A stretch of 64,000 bases of DNA from Aquanectria penicillioides (lineage: Eukaryota > Ascomycota > Sordariomycetes > Hypocreales > Nectriaceae): the NCBI GenBank assembly GCA_003415625.1, contig PYIU01000005.1:3043001-3107000 (forward strand), in the 5' to 3' direction. Below, in pieces: positions 26,501 through 39,140 of this stretch. The first letter of the stretch is position 1. Each line of letters starts with the position of its first letter. The notes under the pieces are model-generated. The model saw only the letters and a list, made by a program, of their open reading frames with translations. It did not search any database and had not been told where the DNA came from. The position numbers and the translations under genes are program-made.

Positions 26501-28222
26501 CAAGTGATACACAATCTTTGCGTGAGATGCGGCCTCGGGAGTCGACGTTAGGGGAACGAGGCCAAAACGCAGGGTGAGACCCCGTTGCATGAATGAATAA
26601 AGTTGAACCGCGGTAAGGATGTCGTCGGCATCAGTGAAATCGACAGGTGCGACGAGGTGGAACAAATTGCGGGCAACCTTGGGCATTTGACCTGGGTATG
26701 TACGCTGAAGTAACTGTCAAAGAGTGAGCACGATTTCTCTCCACCAAAAAAAAAAAAAAAGAAAGGTTCACACATACTGATGCCAAATCCTTAGGGAATG
26801 ACGCATATTGCGAATCATTTTCCAAATCATTGAGCCAGACAATGGCCTTGCTTTCCTCAGATCGATCTGTCCAGTCAAATCTCATTGGGCTTTCTTCCGA
26901 ATTTGCTTCGGCAATTTTTGGGTGACGAAGTAGGGATACAGCTTGCTTTCCACTCAACCCAAGTCCGCGTAGCCCATTGACAAGCTTCCGTTCACGGCGA
27001 ATCATGTCGACAAGTTGGAATGGCTCAATTTGACGTTCAATGAGTTGAACGCCATTCATCCATAGAAAATTAATACCACTGGGGACTCCTGAAGCGGCAT
27101 TTCCTTGCTGCTCTGTAACAAAGTTTTCAGAAGTCTCATGAGCGGCAATCGAAGCCGAGAATTTCGGGAAGTCCTGCGTTGCTTTGACCAGGGCTTCAAG
27201 CGGGTTCTCACTCTTCAAGATGAACGAGGCAGTCTTCAGACCCAGGGAGGCCAGCTCCGTGGTAGAAAGAGGCTTCAGGTCAGCAACTTCCTCATCGTCG
27301 CCTAGGGCGACATCTGCGGTAATGGGCTTTTCCCCGGTACCCTTTTCCGCCTCTCGATCGTCAATGACAATATAGTCGGTTCTTTTTAGAGCGAGTTCGA
27401 CCCCGTAGCCGTTCACTGGCAACGGGAGTTCAGGAATAAGAGTGTTTCGTCTGTATCGCAGTCGGTAGGAAAGTTTTCTTTCGTCTGCCGCCTTGCTGAG
27501 AGCTTGGTGAAATGGGCCAAATGATGGCGATGTTGGATCAGCGTAGAGAACCGCTAGTGTTCCTTCCTCAAAGGAATCCCCGATAATAGTTCGATCAAAT
27601 GGTAGAGTATTGATCCGACTACGTCTAGATGTTAGAGCTACGATAATGAGACACCGACGACCAAAACGAAAACATACCCGGATTTCAGGTTTGTGTCAAT
27701 AGCCACGTCCATGTCTGGTGTGCAGTATTGTTTGCCATTGGCCATTATCCATTCGGGACAGCCATATCGACCGGCTAACAATGCTGGCTCCACTGCTGTT
27801 GAGTAATATTGATAGTGGGCTTCGATTCGGGGCGCGGCAGATCTAAGCGAAAGGGCGAGCTTGAATGTCGATAGATCTTCTGGGTTCGCAATGTGACGGT
27901 CCTGCTGTAGGACCTGGACGAAGCGTGTGTAGAGCTCTTGATCTGTCTCGGCTGACGTAAAATAGCCGCTTGCAATCTTGTCGAGGAGAGGGAAGTATGA
28001 GGTTCCATTTTCAGCCGCAGCAGCCTCACTATATCATATCAATCAGCGCTGCTCAGTTGCATCTGGAACGATAATATGATAGGCTCACAGCAGTTCAAGA
28101 AGGTATGGAGCACGGGGGAACGAGGCGTTCATGCCCACATTCACAGATGGGGCAGCTGAAGCCTGCAGGGCAGCCGTAAGTGCCATGGCAAAGCCCCATG
28201 GCAATTGAGACAGCCGCATCAT
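23588..28222 (-). CDS. gpt1: UDP-glucose:glycoprotein glucosyltransferase (ER folding sensor)
   Basis: ER-lumenal enzyme that reglucosylates misfolded glycoproteins so they re-enter the calnexin cycle. Four exons on the minus strand: 28222-28089, 28028-27678, 27624-26778 and 26713-23588, giving 1,485 residues, as expected for the family. The N-terminus is a signal peptide followed by the family signature APSVNVGMNASFPRAPYLLE. The large middle part matches the thioredoxin-like and beta-sandwich folding-sensor region. The C-terminal GT24 catalytic domain begins around INIFSVASGHLYERM and carries the metal-binding DxD in FVDADQIVRTD (about residue 1260), then WGYKILFLDVLFP upstream and PLPQEW-type sequence downstream. 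The last residues are TIDEL, an HDEL-like ER-retention signal. The third intron contains a 15-base homopolymer. Divergent from alpha-COP across 818 bp. Confidence 0.95.
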
Positions 28223-29040
28223 GGTCCGAGTAGACGCGGTCGACAAATCGTCTCGACTTTCCGCTGAGGGCGACGCTCTACGGGGTAAGTGGAGGGGTAG
28301 GAGGGAGCTCCCTGGAGCTCTGAGGTAGAGGAAGCAAAATCAGAAGTTGAGGTTGGGTGGAGGTATACACTCGATGAATGAGACAACTAAAGGCTTTTGC
28401 ACGTCGATGCACCAATGACGCCAAATATACCATCGGCGTTGGGAGGCACACTGGTGCTGTCTGCCACCCCGTTGTCGAGATGTGAACACCGTCACAGAAG
28501 AGCTGACCCAATTCGGCTTAGCCCCATGACGTCCCGCCGCCTTCCAGACCAACAGTGCTGCGCAGAGCACAGAGTGAGTGACCTCCGTCAGCAATGGCAG
28601 AATTCCATGGTGGGGCTGGCTGTGGCTTGTTCGACCCCCCTTGCTTGATGACAGGTGTAACTACCAGGGCGGCTGGGCGGTGAGGGACAGCAAGGAACTG
28701 CCATAGACAACCGAGAGATAGGGAGAGCTAGGTGGTAACCCCCCGTGGCGCCGGGTGAACGATGTTGCGGGTGGCTTGCGCCCAACGAGGATGCCCACAC
28801 TTTGGAGATGGACACGATGCTCAATTGCTTAGCCCAGGAGTTCGCACGTCGGCCAGCAATCGACACTGCTCCACCTCCACTCCTTAACCTCCCCGTTTCC
28901 ATCTCCCTCTCGACCTGCTGGCCAGCTTGCTTCAAGATTTGCGCTAAAGCAAGCTGTGAGGCTTCATTTTCAGTTATTTCTTGGGTCTTGCGTAGCTCCC
29001 CCTTTGATGCGAGAAGCTGCGGCTTCACCTCCCCGCCAAA
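28223..29040. promoter_or_regulatory. Shared divergent promoter region UGGT / alpha-COP
   Basis: An 818-bp gap separates the start codons of two secretory-pathway genes read in opposite directions, so promoter elements for both must lie here or in their leaders. It is moderately GC-rich. Open frames across it have no recognisable protein content. No individual site is identified with confidence. Confidence 0.5.
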
Positions 29041-32000
29041 ATGCAGTCCTCCCCCGGAATGTTGACCAAGGTAATGTGCCTCGAGGGCTTGCTGATCTCC
29101 TCTAACCAGCTGAAAATTTGCGCAGTTCGAGTCAAAGTCATCGAGAGCGAAGGGTATTGCCTTTCACCCCAAGAGGTCAGTTAATTCGAGCCGCCCACCG
29201 CATTTGTCCCACCCGAGATACTATACCGCCTGCGACCTAGAAGCTGACCTGTCCCCCTCAGACCATGGATTCTCGTGTCGCTTCACTCGTCCACCATCCA
29301 GCTATGGGATTACCGAATGGGAACCTTGATTGATCGCTTCGAAGAACATGATGGTCCTGTCCGTGGCGTCGATTTCCATAAGACCCAGCCGCTCTTCGTT
29401 TCCGGCGGCGACGACTACAAGATCAAGGTCTGGTCCCTTCAGACTCGACGATGTCTCTTCACTCTGAACGGCCATCTTGATTATGTCCGCACCGTCTTCT
29501 TCCACCATGAGCTTCCATGGATTCTATCCGCCTCTGATGACCAGACCATCCGGATATGGAACTGGCAGAACCGCTCCCTGAGTACGTCATCCTCATCTGA
29601 GTTGCCTCAAAACCACCCCCTTGCCTCGAGTTGGCGATGCTGACCTGTTCAAGTCTGTACTATGACTGGCCACAACCACTATGCCATGTGCGCCCAGTTT
29701 CACCCCAAGGAGGACCTTGTCGTCTCTGCCTCCCTCGACCAGTCTGTCCGAGTTTGGGACATTTCCGGCCTCCGAAAGAAGCACTCAGCCCCCACCTCCA
29801 TGTCCTTCGAAGACCAGATGGCGCGTGCCAACCAGAACCAAACCGACATGTTTGGAAACACCGATGCGGTAGTCAAGTTTGTTCTCGAGGGCCACGACCG
29901 AGGTGTAAACTGGGTCGCCTTTCACCCAACCATGCCCCTCATTGTGTCCGCGGGCGATGATCGTCTGGTGAAGCTATGGCGAATGAGCGAAACCAAGGCC
30001 TGGGAGGTGGATACTTGCCGCGGACATTTCCAGAATGCTTCCGGGTGTTTGTTCCATCCTCATCAGGACTTGATACTCTCGGCTGGCGAAGATAAGACTA
30101 TTCGCGTGTGGGATTTGAACAAGCGAACTGCTGTTCAGTCCTTCAAGAGGGAGAATGACCGCTTCTGGGTCATCGCGGCACACCCCGAGATCAATCTCTT
30201 CGCGGCCGGACATGACAACGGTGTTATGGTCTTCAAGCTCGAGCGGGAGCGTCCTGCTTCTGCTGTCCACCAGAACCTGCTTTTCTACGTCACCAAGGAG
30301 AAGCACGTCAAGTCCTACGACTTCCAGAGGAATATTGAGAGCCCCACACTTCTGTCGCTCAAGAAGCTCGGCAGCGCATGGGTTGCTCCTCGGACCCTGT
30401 CCTATAATCCTGCTGAGCGATCCGTCCTGGTTACTTCACCTACTGATGGCGGTTCGTACGAGCTTGTCTGCCTCCCCAAGGATGGCTCCGGCGCCATTGA
30501 ACCCACCGAATCGAAACGCGGCTCTGGAAACTCTGCCATTTTTGTAGCGCGCAACCGATTTGCCGTCCTCAACACCTCTAATCAGACCATTGACATCAAG
30601 GACCTATCAAACAATACGACCCGATCCTTCAAGCCGCCCGTTGGCACCACTGACATCTACTTCGGAGGCACTGGTAACCTCCTGATCATCACACCCACAG
30701 CCGTTCATCTGTATGATATTCAACAGAAGAAGAGCGTCGCTGAGTTGTCAGTTAATGGCGTCAAATATGTTGTCTGGTCCAACGATGGCCTGTACGCTGC
30801 TCTCTTGAGCAAGCACAATGTCACGATTGTCACCAAGACCCTCGAGCAAGTCAGCACTCTCCACGAGACTATTCGAATCAAGAGCGCTACTTGGGATGAT
30901 GCCGGAGTCCTTTTGTACTCTACTCTGAACCACGTCAAGTATACTCTCCTCAACGGCGACAACGGTATTGTTCGAACCCTCGACCAGACTGTCTATCTTG
31001 TCCGTGTCAAGGGCCGCAATGTTTATTGCCTCGATCGTGCCGCCAAGCCGCGAATTCTACAGATTGACCCCACTGAATATCGGTTCAAGCTGGCCCTTGT
31101 CAAGCGCAACTACGAGGAGATGCTTCACATCATTCGAACTTCCAGCCTGGTCGGCCAATCGATTATCTCCTATCTGCAGAAGAAGGGGTACCCTGAGATC
31201 GCTTTGCAGTTTGTTCAAGACCCCACTACTCGCTTCGACCTTGCCATTGAGTGTGGTAACCTCGACGTCGCTGTTGAGATGGCGAAGGAGCTAGACAAGC
31301 CCAAGTTCTGGGCTCGACTCAGCTCAGAGGCCCTGGCACATGGTAACCACCAAGTTGTTGAGATGTCGTACCAGAAGCTCAAGCAATTCGACAAGCTATC
31401 CTTCTTGTATCTTGCTACCGGTGACCACTCTAAGTTGGCTCGAATGGCCAAGATTGCCGAGCACCGAGGCGATTTCACCTCTCGTTTCCAGAACGCCCTG
31501 TACCTGGGAGAGGTTGAGGACCGCATTCAGATGTTCAAAGAAATTGACCTTTGTAAGTTGTGCAAGCATTCGTAATCTCGAGCTACTCTGACCAGATATA
31601 GATCCTCTTGCTTACATGACTGCCAAGTCAAATGGCTTGGAGGAGGAGTGCCAGGCTATCTTGGAAGCGACTGGCCTGACTGAGGACCAACTTACCATGC
31701 CTACGCTGGGTGCACCCCTGGCCACTCCCAAACCTGTGGTCCCTACCTTCAAGGCTAACTGGCCCACGAAGGCCACTTCGCAATCCTTCTTCGAGAAGGC
31801 TCTGCTTGGCCAGGTCGAGGGATTGTCCCTAGAGGACGAGCCTGCCACTAATGCTCCCGCATTTGATGACGCCATGGAAGATGAGTCGGCTGCCCAGCGC
31901 AATGTTGCGCTTGCCGATGACGACGACGAAGATGCTGCAGGTTGGGACATGGGCGATGACGATGTTCCTGACGTTGAGAGTGATTTTGTCAATGTTGACA

Positions 32001-33023
32001 GTGCCGATGCTGGCGGCGCTGGCAGTAGTGAGGCTGACCTCTGGGCACGAAACTCTCCCCTGGCTGTGGATCACATTGCCGGTGGTTCTTTCGAGAGCGC
32101 CATGCAGCTCCTCAACCGACAGGTTGGCGCTGTCAGCTTTGCACCCCTCAAGTCCCGGTTCCTCGAAGTTTACCAAGCTTCGAGAACGTTCCTCCCTGCC
32201 TCCGAAGGTCTCCCTCCTCTGGTGAATTATGTTCGCCGTACTCTAGATGAAACGGACCCTAGGAAGGTCTTGCCTATTATTCCCCGCGATCTAGAGACCC
32301 TTGCGGCCAATGATCTGCAGAAGGGTTACGACTCCATGAAGGCCAACAAGCTGGAAGATGGCCTGAAGCTCTTTAAGGGCATACTGCACGCCATACTCAT
32401 AAACTCTGTGTCCAGCGAAGATGAAGTAGCCGAAGCCAAGAAGCTCATCGCCTCTGCCAGCGAGTATGCTGTGGCCATGAACATTGAATTGACAAGGAGG
32501 AAACTAGGATCCCCCGATGTTGTGGCTAAGGACCCTGCTAAACTTCAGAGGAGTCTTGAGCTGTCGGCGTACTTTACGATCCCCAAGATTGAAGTGCCGC
32601 ATCGACAACTGGCTCTTCTCAGTGCGATGCAGCTGGCCATGCGCAACAAGAACTACAACTCGGCCCTCAGCTTCGCTAACCGTATCATTGCCAACGGTGG
32701 AGCGACCAAGATTGTTGAGAACGTTGGTTGAAACAGATTGGTGCCGATCAAGACACTGGATTTGCTAACAATGTACACAGGCCAAGAAGACCAAGGCTCA
32801 GTGCGAGCGCAACCCGAACGACGCAGTAGAGATCGAATTTGACCAATTCGCCGAGTTCGACGTGTGCGCTGCTAGCCACTCGCCCATCTACAGCGGAACT
32901 ACATACGAGGAGTGTGCCTTCGATGGTTCCAAGTACCATACTAAGTACAAGGGTACCGTGTGCCGGGTGTGCGAGGTTTGCGAGATTGGCAAGCATGGTA
33001 GCGGTTTGAAGCTGTTTGCTTAG
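29041..33023 (+). CDS. ret1: Coatomer subunit alpha (COPI coat)
   Basis: Largest COPI coat subunit, needed for Golgi-to-ER retrograde transport and binding of dilysine cargo. Six exons: 29041-29070, 29126-29175, 29262-29581, 29654-31552, 31602-32722 and 32781-33023, giving 1,220 residues, the usual length. The first coding exon is only ten codons ([10 protein letters not shown]) and joins to [19 protein letters not shown]. Domains in order are WD40 propeller (to about 330) with repeats such as [18 protein letters not shown] and [13 protein letters not shown], the coatomer WD-associated helical region (about 340-770), an acidic linker rich in Asp, and the C-terminal COPI domain ending KLFA. 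Intron 5 uses a GTTGGT donor. It converges on RPN12. Confidence 0.96.
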
Positions 33024-33478
33024 ACAATTAATGACGAAGAGAGCGAAGAATGGAGTTTCGAGTCTTTGCGAAATGTGACCAGATACACGAATGAAGACAC
33101 GCGTTGGCGGACTCTGGTTTAAAAAGGCTGGACTTGGACGAAGTCGGTAGAATGATGGCAAAGGAGTCATGTCATGTCTTTTAGTATTAGCCTGATTATA
33201 TGTGACAAGTACACAGAAACAAGGTGACCACGTTTGGGTAGGTATTCTATTGTGCTGTGAGATGCCCCCTTTTTTTTTTTTTTTTTTTTTTTTTTCATTA
33301 TTGACTCGTTTAATTGTTGCCTTCGTCACTCCACGGATCTATCTGTTTGGATTAGTCGTACACCGATGATATTGATCCTTGTCCCATCTATGTAACCAGC
33401 CTCCCTTCTCGCCGTTCCCCGATTCGACACTGTCGAAGAAACAAGAAACCCCAAAAGCGCCGTCGTCATGAAGTTCAA
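33024..33478. other. Convergent intergenic region alpha-COP / RPN12
   Basis: Short 3' flank shared by two converging genes. It contains a 26-base T run at 33270-33295, the longest homopolymer in the window. No gene is seen. Confidence 0.6.
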
Positions 33479-34352
33479 CTACACAATCGTCTCCAGCTCT
33501 CGGGCGTAACCTAAGGTATTCTCTATCACCATCTGGCTCATCTCCTTGTTCTGGGAGCCATCCTCAGTAACGTCGGCGGTGTCGGGGAAGTAGATGTGGC
33601 CATCACGAACAATCCAGCCCCGGTGATGAGCGAAGGAGATGACATCGCCCTCCGAGTCGAGGAAGAGGAGGGATTTTGTAGAGCTTATTGGCAGGCTAGG
33701 GTACGCACGTTCGCTGCTGCTGGCGATTTCAGACCGGATCTGGTTCTTGAGAATCTGAGACAGAGGAGTCAGTATGGATGACAGTGTGCGCAGAGCTGGG
33801 AGATATGTATACCTCGGAGAAGACGCTGTACTCATCACAGGGAACCTCGCTGCTTTTCATGGCCTTCCACACACGGTCGTAGCTGCCCTCCATCAACCAT
33901 CTCTCGAGACGAATGGGGTAGCCCAGATATCGATCCCCTTCGACGTCAACGTCGCCACCTTCTCGGTTGGCAAGGCTCTCTAGCTCGGTGTGGAACTCGG
34001 CGTAGCGACCCTGGGTGAGGAGCAACAATAGGCTGAGGCCAGTGACCCGGTTGCGCTCAGGCAGGTTGGGGGCGAGCACTGAGGAAGGAAGCTCGTAGAA
34101 AGGTTGGAGCTGTTGAACATAGCGAGTGAAGTCGGGAGGGTTGCGAGCACGGATAGCGAAGAGGGCACCCTGCTCGTAGGTCTCACGGGCAAGAGGGAGA
34201 ATGTGGGCAGGAGTGTTGGGACCAGGAGTGAGGGCATTGAGCTTGAGGAGGGCGAGCTTGGCCTTAGAAAGAAGAGAGTTGGCCTCGGGATAGCTCATAG
34301 AGGGTGAGTGCTTGAGCTGGGCCAGGATCTGGGCAAGGTTGCGGTCGGCCAT
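33479..34352 (-). CDS. rpn12: 26S proteasome regulatory subunit RPN12 (PSMD8)
   Basis: Lid subunit of the 19S regulatory particle, which caps the 20S proteasome; Rpn12 incorporation marks lid completion. Two exons on the minus strand: 34352-33813 and 33754-33479, with a 58-nt intron (GTATAC donor, CTGAC branch, CTCAG acceptor), giving 271 residues. The sequence has the CSN8/PSMD8 (PCI-type) helical domain, for example GLSLLLLLTQGRYAEFHTEL, RYLGYPIRLERWLMEGSYDR and the end GWIVRDGHIYF. The start at 34352 (MADRNLAQI) is chosen because the slightly longer open frame upstream has no ATG. Length and content fit the family. Confidence 0.94.
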
Positions 34353-37300
34353 GGTAGATGACAATACTAACGTTATGGGTATGGACTTGTGACGTGGGAT
34401 TCAGCGGGGGATTCGATGGGGGCTGATGCGGTTTCGGTCGGGATTGAGGAAGATTGATGGATTGCGTTGGGTCGAGTTGAGAGTGGAGGTCTGATGGTTG
34501 ATGGTCGATGGTCGAAGCTTTACCTCACCAGGCTGCGATCAGTGACGCGAGGCCACGGCACAGGGCTGCTGAGGTGGTGGTGCCGCATTGGGTTATCTCG
34601 GGTGAAGAGAAGTTCCGGGCCGACTCGTATTATATAATCAAAGCATTGGGATGCAAATGTTATGGTTGTCCTACATGTCAAGGCAATATCTACCCTACTA
34701 AGTTGGCGTTAACTGACATGAAGGGGGAAAAATGCCCTAGCCTTGAAAAGGGACCAATACCCTGAATTCGAATATGTCTTGCGGTATTTGCTTTGCTCCA
34801 TTAGTGAGGCGAGGTTCAGAGAAGCAAAGGTGTTTCGAGCTCCTCAGCTTAGGCATGTGGTAGGCACATGAGATCAAATGGCACGTCACTAAATTTACGT
34901 ATATGCATGGCATGGGCTACTATGTAGTCCGCAGTTGAGATTATTGTCATGGTACTTAAAGGGCCCAATTTGCGACCAGATAAATCAAAAGGCTCGATAT
35001 CTCAGATAATGTTGGGCAGACACAGCGTCCGCCTCGTGTGAGCTTGGTCATCAATTCAGGAGATAGAAGATAGCCCTAGTCTGCCTAGCTCCAGATGATG
35101 GGTTGCCCAGGACCTTGCTGCTCTGCTTTGTCGAGGGGAGCTATCCTAATTAAGATACCAGAATGAGGAACATCGACTATGTAGCGGGGGACATGAAAGT
35201 CTAAGACAGGTATACATATACTACCATGGCCAGGCGGAAATTAAGTGATTCCTTTTTCTGAAATGATATGTGATGCCTTTTCTTTGATATTCGAACCCGT
35301 GACCGACTGATTTACCTTGTGGAGGAGCAGAGGGACAGGATGAAGCTTGATGTATTGTTAGAGCGTTACGAGATGTACAGATTCCCTTAATGCATCCAGG
35401 CATAGGACAGGCGGATTGTGGGTTCTTCTTCGGAGTAACATGGCATGCCCATGTTGAAACTTCACCAAACATTTCCTTCCTGGAATCCTCCTCGCCTTTC
35501 CACGTTGGCTCCTGATGAGTGATTAGATGCTGGGGCGCCAGGAGCTGAAAATAGCAACTGAGGTCGTGGCTTAGCGAATGCACGAGCCAAGACTGGCGGC
35601 CATGACGGGGGCAAGGTAAATGAAACAGCTGCAAGGGAAAAACATAACGTGAACGTGGGACGAGGAGACATAGAAAGGGACAGACGGCAAGAACGGGAAT
35701 GGTCGGAATGCCAAATAACCGGCGCAACTCTGGCTTCCGGCTGCGCCATTTCGAATCTGACTGATTGACACTGGTCTGTGTTTGTGTTGGTGCTTACTTG
35801 CGATGAGCAGAACTTCTCCAACGCGCGCTTGAGGTTTGAGGGAGCTTCCGCCCATGGCTACTTGGCGTTTTTAGCTTGTTAGCTGAGGGCCATGCACAGG
35901 TACGCAAGCGGCACCCAAGGCGCCAAGCTGAGGGATGGTTGTGTAACTGAGGGGCAGGCAGCTCAACTCAAGACATGTCGGAGTGGCCATTTTGCTCCCA
36001 ACGCCTTCCACATAACCCTTGACGGATGATGCCTGGCAACGCTTTACTGGAAGAAAGGCACACTCCCTGCACTCGCACATGTTGGATGCGTGCTCTTTCC
36101 CCTGAGGACGAACATGGGGATGGACGCTGGGACTAGAACCCACCCACAGACACAGAGCTGAGGTCCAGCTGAAGCGCCAACTGAGCCCCGTGAGCCCAGT
36201 TTCGAGTATGGACCCTTACGGTGGGGGGCAAGAGTGCCTTGCCGTGATGCCATGGAAATTGACGGGTGATGCACGTAGATACCGTGCCGTAAGCTAGCTT
36301 CTTGGCTCAGGAGGCATATAATAGCCATGGCCCCGTGGAGGAGGAAAAAGAACCCCAGTGGTGGATCGTTGGGTTCATTTTACTTTCGATCCTGATACAG
36401 AGCTGTGGTGCACCTGGCTGGACTTGTAGCTAGGTTTGTGGCCAGGCTCACCATATGTGGGGAGGTAGGTACAAGCTCAATAGCAGCTTCTTACTTCAAA
36501 CACATTATTCCCTTTCCCTTTTTTCCCCCCTCCTCTATGCCTGTTTTTTTTTTAACATTACTTACGACTATCATATCTTACTACCTAGGTACACCAACCT
36601 CACTCCTAAACCAGTAACGAGGGGGCCAAACCCACGTTTAGGGAGAAAAACGGACTCACTAGCATTTTCTATGATCCCTGGCCGTTTTAGAATCCCTCTT
36701 GGTCCCCCCACCTCAACCTACAATCACCCACCTGATTCTCTCTTGCTTGTTGTGCAAATTCCATGCGACGACAGGTGTTATAAATAATGGCAACAGATCA
36801 GAAACTTTCAACCATTTCAATACAAGCCGCTACTACGCCTGAATACAACAACCAATCTTGAGTTGCCCCACGAACGCTAGCCCTGCGGTTTTGCGTCGCC
36901 TCGTTGGACTCTGGAGTGCCCCGCCCACCTGTACGAACGCCCACATCGCGCCTCAGCGCCAGGATTCGTTTTGGGACCAATACAGCTGTCCCGAGTTCTC
37001 TGGAGCGTCTCATCCAGAACCCTCGTACCAAGTACAGCCCCTACAAACCATCACCAAAAGTGTCTGGTTTACCAGTCCGCCCATCAGCCATCCCGCCCAT
37101 CCGCACTCCGCAGGAAGGCTACTAGCTGACAAGCATTGCGCTATTCAAATACATACATAACCATCCCGTCCCAACCTAGTCGTTCATCGCTGTTCCTCGC
37201 CCACATTCTTCCTAGTTTTCCTTCGCCTTCGCCCTGTTGCTGTCTATTCATTCCCTCCAGCGGCGCGCACCATCCTGGCATCCCGGATATCCGACCCCTC

Positions 37301-37363
37301 AGCCCCTCCAACAACCCACAGTACCCCACCCACAATATCACGCTTGGGTTCTCAGCCGCCGTC
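34353..37363. other. Intergenic region upstream of RPN12 and the Skt5-like gene
   Basis: About 3 kb with no supportable gene. 34640-35240 is comparatively AT-rich. Minus-strand open frames at 35221-35855 and 36044-36328 show no family. A tRNA T-arm-like sequence on the minus strand near 36125-36145 lacks a matching cloverleaf. 36510-36600 and 37150-37340 are CT-rich and probably belong to the leader of the downstream gene. Confidence 0.5.
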
Positions 37364-37427
37364 ATGGCGAGCTATCAGCAGTATGCGCAGCTCGGGAAGG
37401 GGGCTGCCGATGGCTCAGCCGCCGAAG
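37364..37427 (+). CDS. Candidate first coding exon of the Skt5-like gene
   Basis: An ATG opens 21 codons (MASYQQYAQLGKG onward) and stops exactly at a consensus-like donor, GAAG|GTAAAT. A matching acceptor lies at 39123 (gctgacatctc then cccgacag), with the branch point about 20 nt before it. Splicing 37427 to 39124 keeps phase and joins in frame to the MAPPQLG start at 39141. This would make a 1,696-nt first intron, very long for a fungus. The alternative is that translation starts at 39141 and this is a chance open frame or a uORF. Confidence 0.45.
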
Positions 37428-39123
37428 GTAAATCGCCATGTAAGCAGCCTCCCATCATCATCCCCATCATCCCCGTCATCCCCGTCATCTCTGTCTCCGT
37501 TCCCCTTATACGCCCACTCTGTGAGAGCTGATATGCAGGAGCGGTTGCCGGTGCACAAGCTGGTTGGCCATGTGTGCTGCGTTGGCGTGCGTGCTTGCTT
37601 CTCGGTGACCTACCTACCTATATGCCGCCTCCTTGTCTACCATCGTGCACATCTTGTCAGGCAGGCCGGTTGGTTGTGATCAATAGACGACGGCGGGGCC
37701 AAGGACCAGAATTCAGACCGGACTGTGGGACATGGAATCAGCCACCACCGGGCTTGCACCAGAGGAACGGCCCAAAGTGAGACTACTCCAGCCCAACTTG
37801 GACCGGGCGGACCAGCACTATGTACCACCATCACCACCACCACCACCACCACCACCACCACCACCACCACCACTGCCACCCCTGGCTGCAATATCGAACC
37901 TGAGTCCCAGCCACAAGGAAACACGCAAGCTCTCATCTACCATGAGCACCCCTGATTCCACCACGGGACTCCACGGATCGTAATCGTCCGTCTGTGATCC
38001 AAGGCAAGGTGGGAATCCTAGTGTCCATGGCACAGCCTACGGCCCGGGTCTTCTAAGAGCTCACAGCCTAAAGTATGTGGACGTACGCACGCACAGCTCA
38101 GCCTAGATCCGGCACTTGTGATTGGCTGGATCATGTTAGCGAAGCTAGAGGACCACGAAGGTCCATCAGAGAGACGCAGTCGAGTTTGAGCGAAGGGCAC
38201 CGAAATCGCTAGACACCACCAAAAACCAAAGACAGCGCACACTCCAGGCGCTCTAGGCACCCCGAGACCCTGCAGGCTGGCGAGCGGGCACACAGACGAT
38301 AGCCGGACCAGAAGCCACCCCTCCCCCCGGTTTGGCCCATGACTCTTGGCGGGACAGCATAAACACACACAGGCTTACTAGCAGGCATCGATGGCTATTC
38401 CTCAGACACTGCCTCTGGTTCTCGGCGCCAAAAACAGCGACCTGGGCTGGCCGCTCCTGCTATTATTATACATACCTGTATTGACCCTCGGGAGAGACCT
38501 GGTTCATCTGAATCATTGTCCCCGACATACTTCTGCTACGACTGTCCCGGCCAGCTCGTATCTCACGCCGCCAACGTGCTCGTCCCGCATCGCATCAGCA
38601 CAAACCGCCCTGACCCCCAGCAAAGAACGGCGCTTGGCATCATCGACGGCCCCTTGCGTGCCCGGCCATCCCTGAAGGAAGCCTGCTAGTCCCGTACCAT
38701 TGCCGGCGACCATCTGGATCCCCTCAGCTCCCCGTTGGGCTGCAGTCTGCCAAACACTCTTGTCCCGGCCTTTGGAGGTACCTCGCACACGCGCGCTCTC
38801 TTTCTCGGCTGCTCTCTGTCTCTCCAGCCTGCCTCTGCTTGGGTGCTCTAGTTTACCCTTCTTCTCGCCTCCCCTCAAATGTGAATCCTGCCGCCCGCTG
38901 CCACTACGGGTCGCCGCCACCAATCAATCATCCAAGAAAGCAAGCACGCACGCAACCAAAAATCAGCTCGCCAGCCAAAGGAGGGGGTGCGTCGCCGCTT
39001 CTGCAGCAGCAATACATCGGCCACTGCGCCGGTCAGCTTTCATCTCCCGAGAACAACCAGCCAGGGCCCATTCACTATCCATTCTTTCCCATCCCCTTTG
39101 CTGACATCTCACGTCCCCGACAG
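37428..39123 (+). other. Possible 1.7-kb first intron, or leader, of the Skt5-like gene
   Basis: No independent gene is seen. It holds a CCA/ACC microsatellite at 37824-37873 and CT-rich stretches toward 39000-39120. If the upstream exon is real, this is an unusually long intron; if not, it is promoter and 5' leader. Confidence 0.45.
37824..37873. repeat. (CCA)n microsatellite
   Basis: About sixteen near-perfect copies of the trinucleotide CCA, ending at ccactgcc. It lies in non-coding DNA upstream of the Skt5-like coding region. Confidence 0.9.
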
Positions 39124-39140
39124 ACTGCCAGCCCAACGAC

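Noticed and set aside
28588..29028. 146-codon minus-strand open frame between UGGT and alpha-COP
   Set aside because: No recognisable domain, and it lies entirely in the divergent promoter. Its composition fits a chance open frame.
35285..35330. Minus-strand GGGTTCGAATA resembling a tRNA T-loop
   Set aside because: There is no A box or acceptor stem upstream on the minus strand.
36124..36195. Minus-strand sequence with a GGTTCTAGTCC-like B box and an upstream GGCTCAGTTGG-like A box, suggesting a tRNA gene
   Set aside because: D-loop and T-stem pairing do not work, no acceptor stem forms at the right distance, and no anticodon arm is possible. At most it is a degenerate tRNA-like relic.
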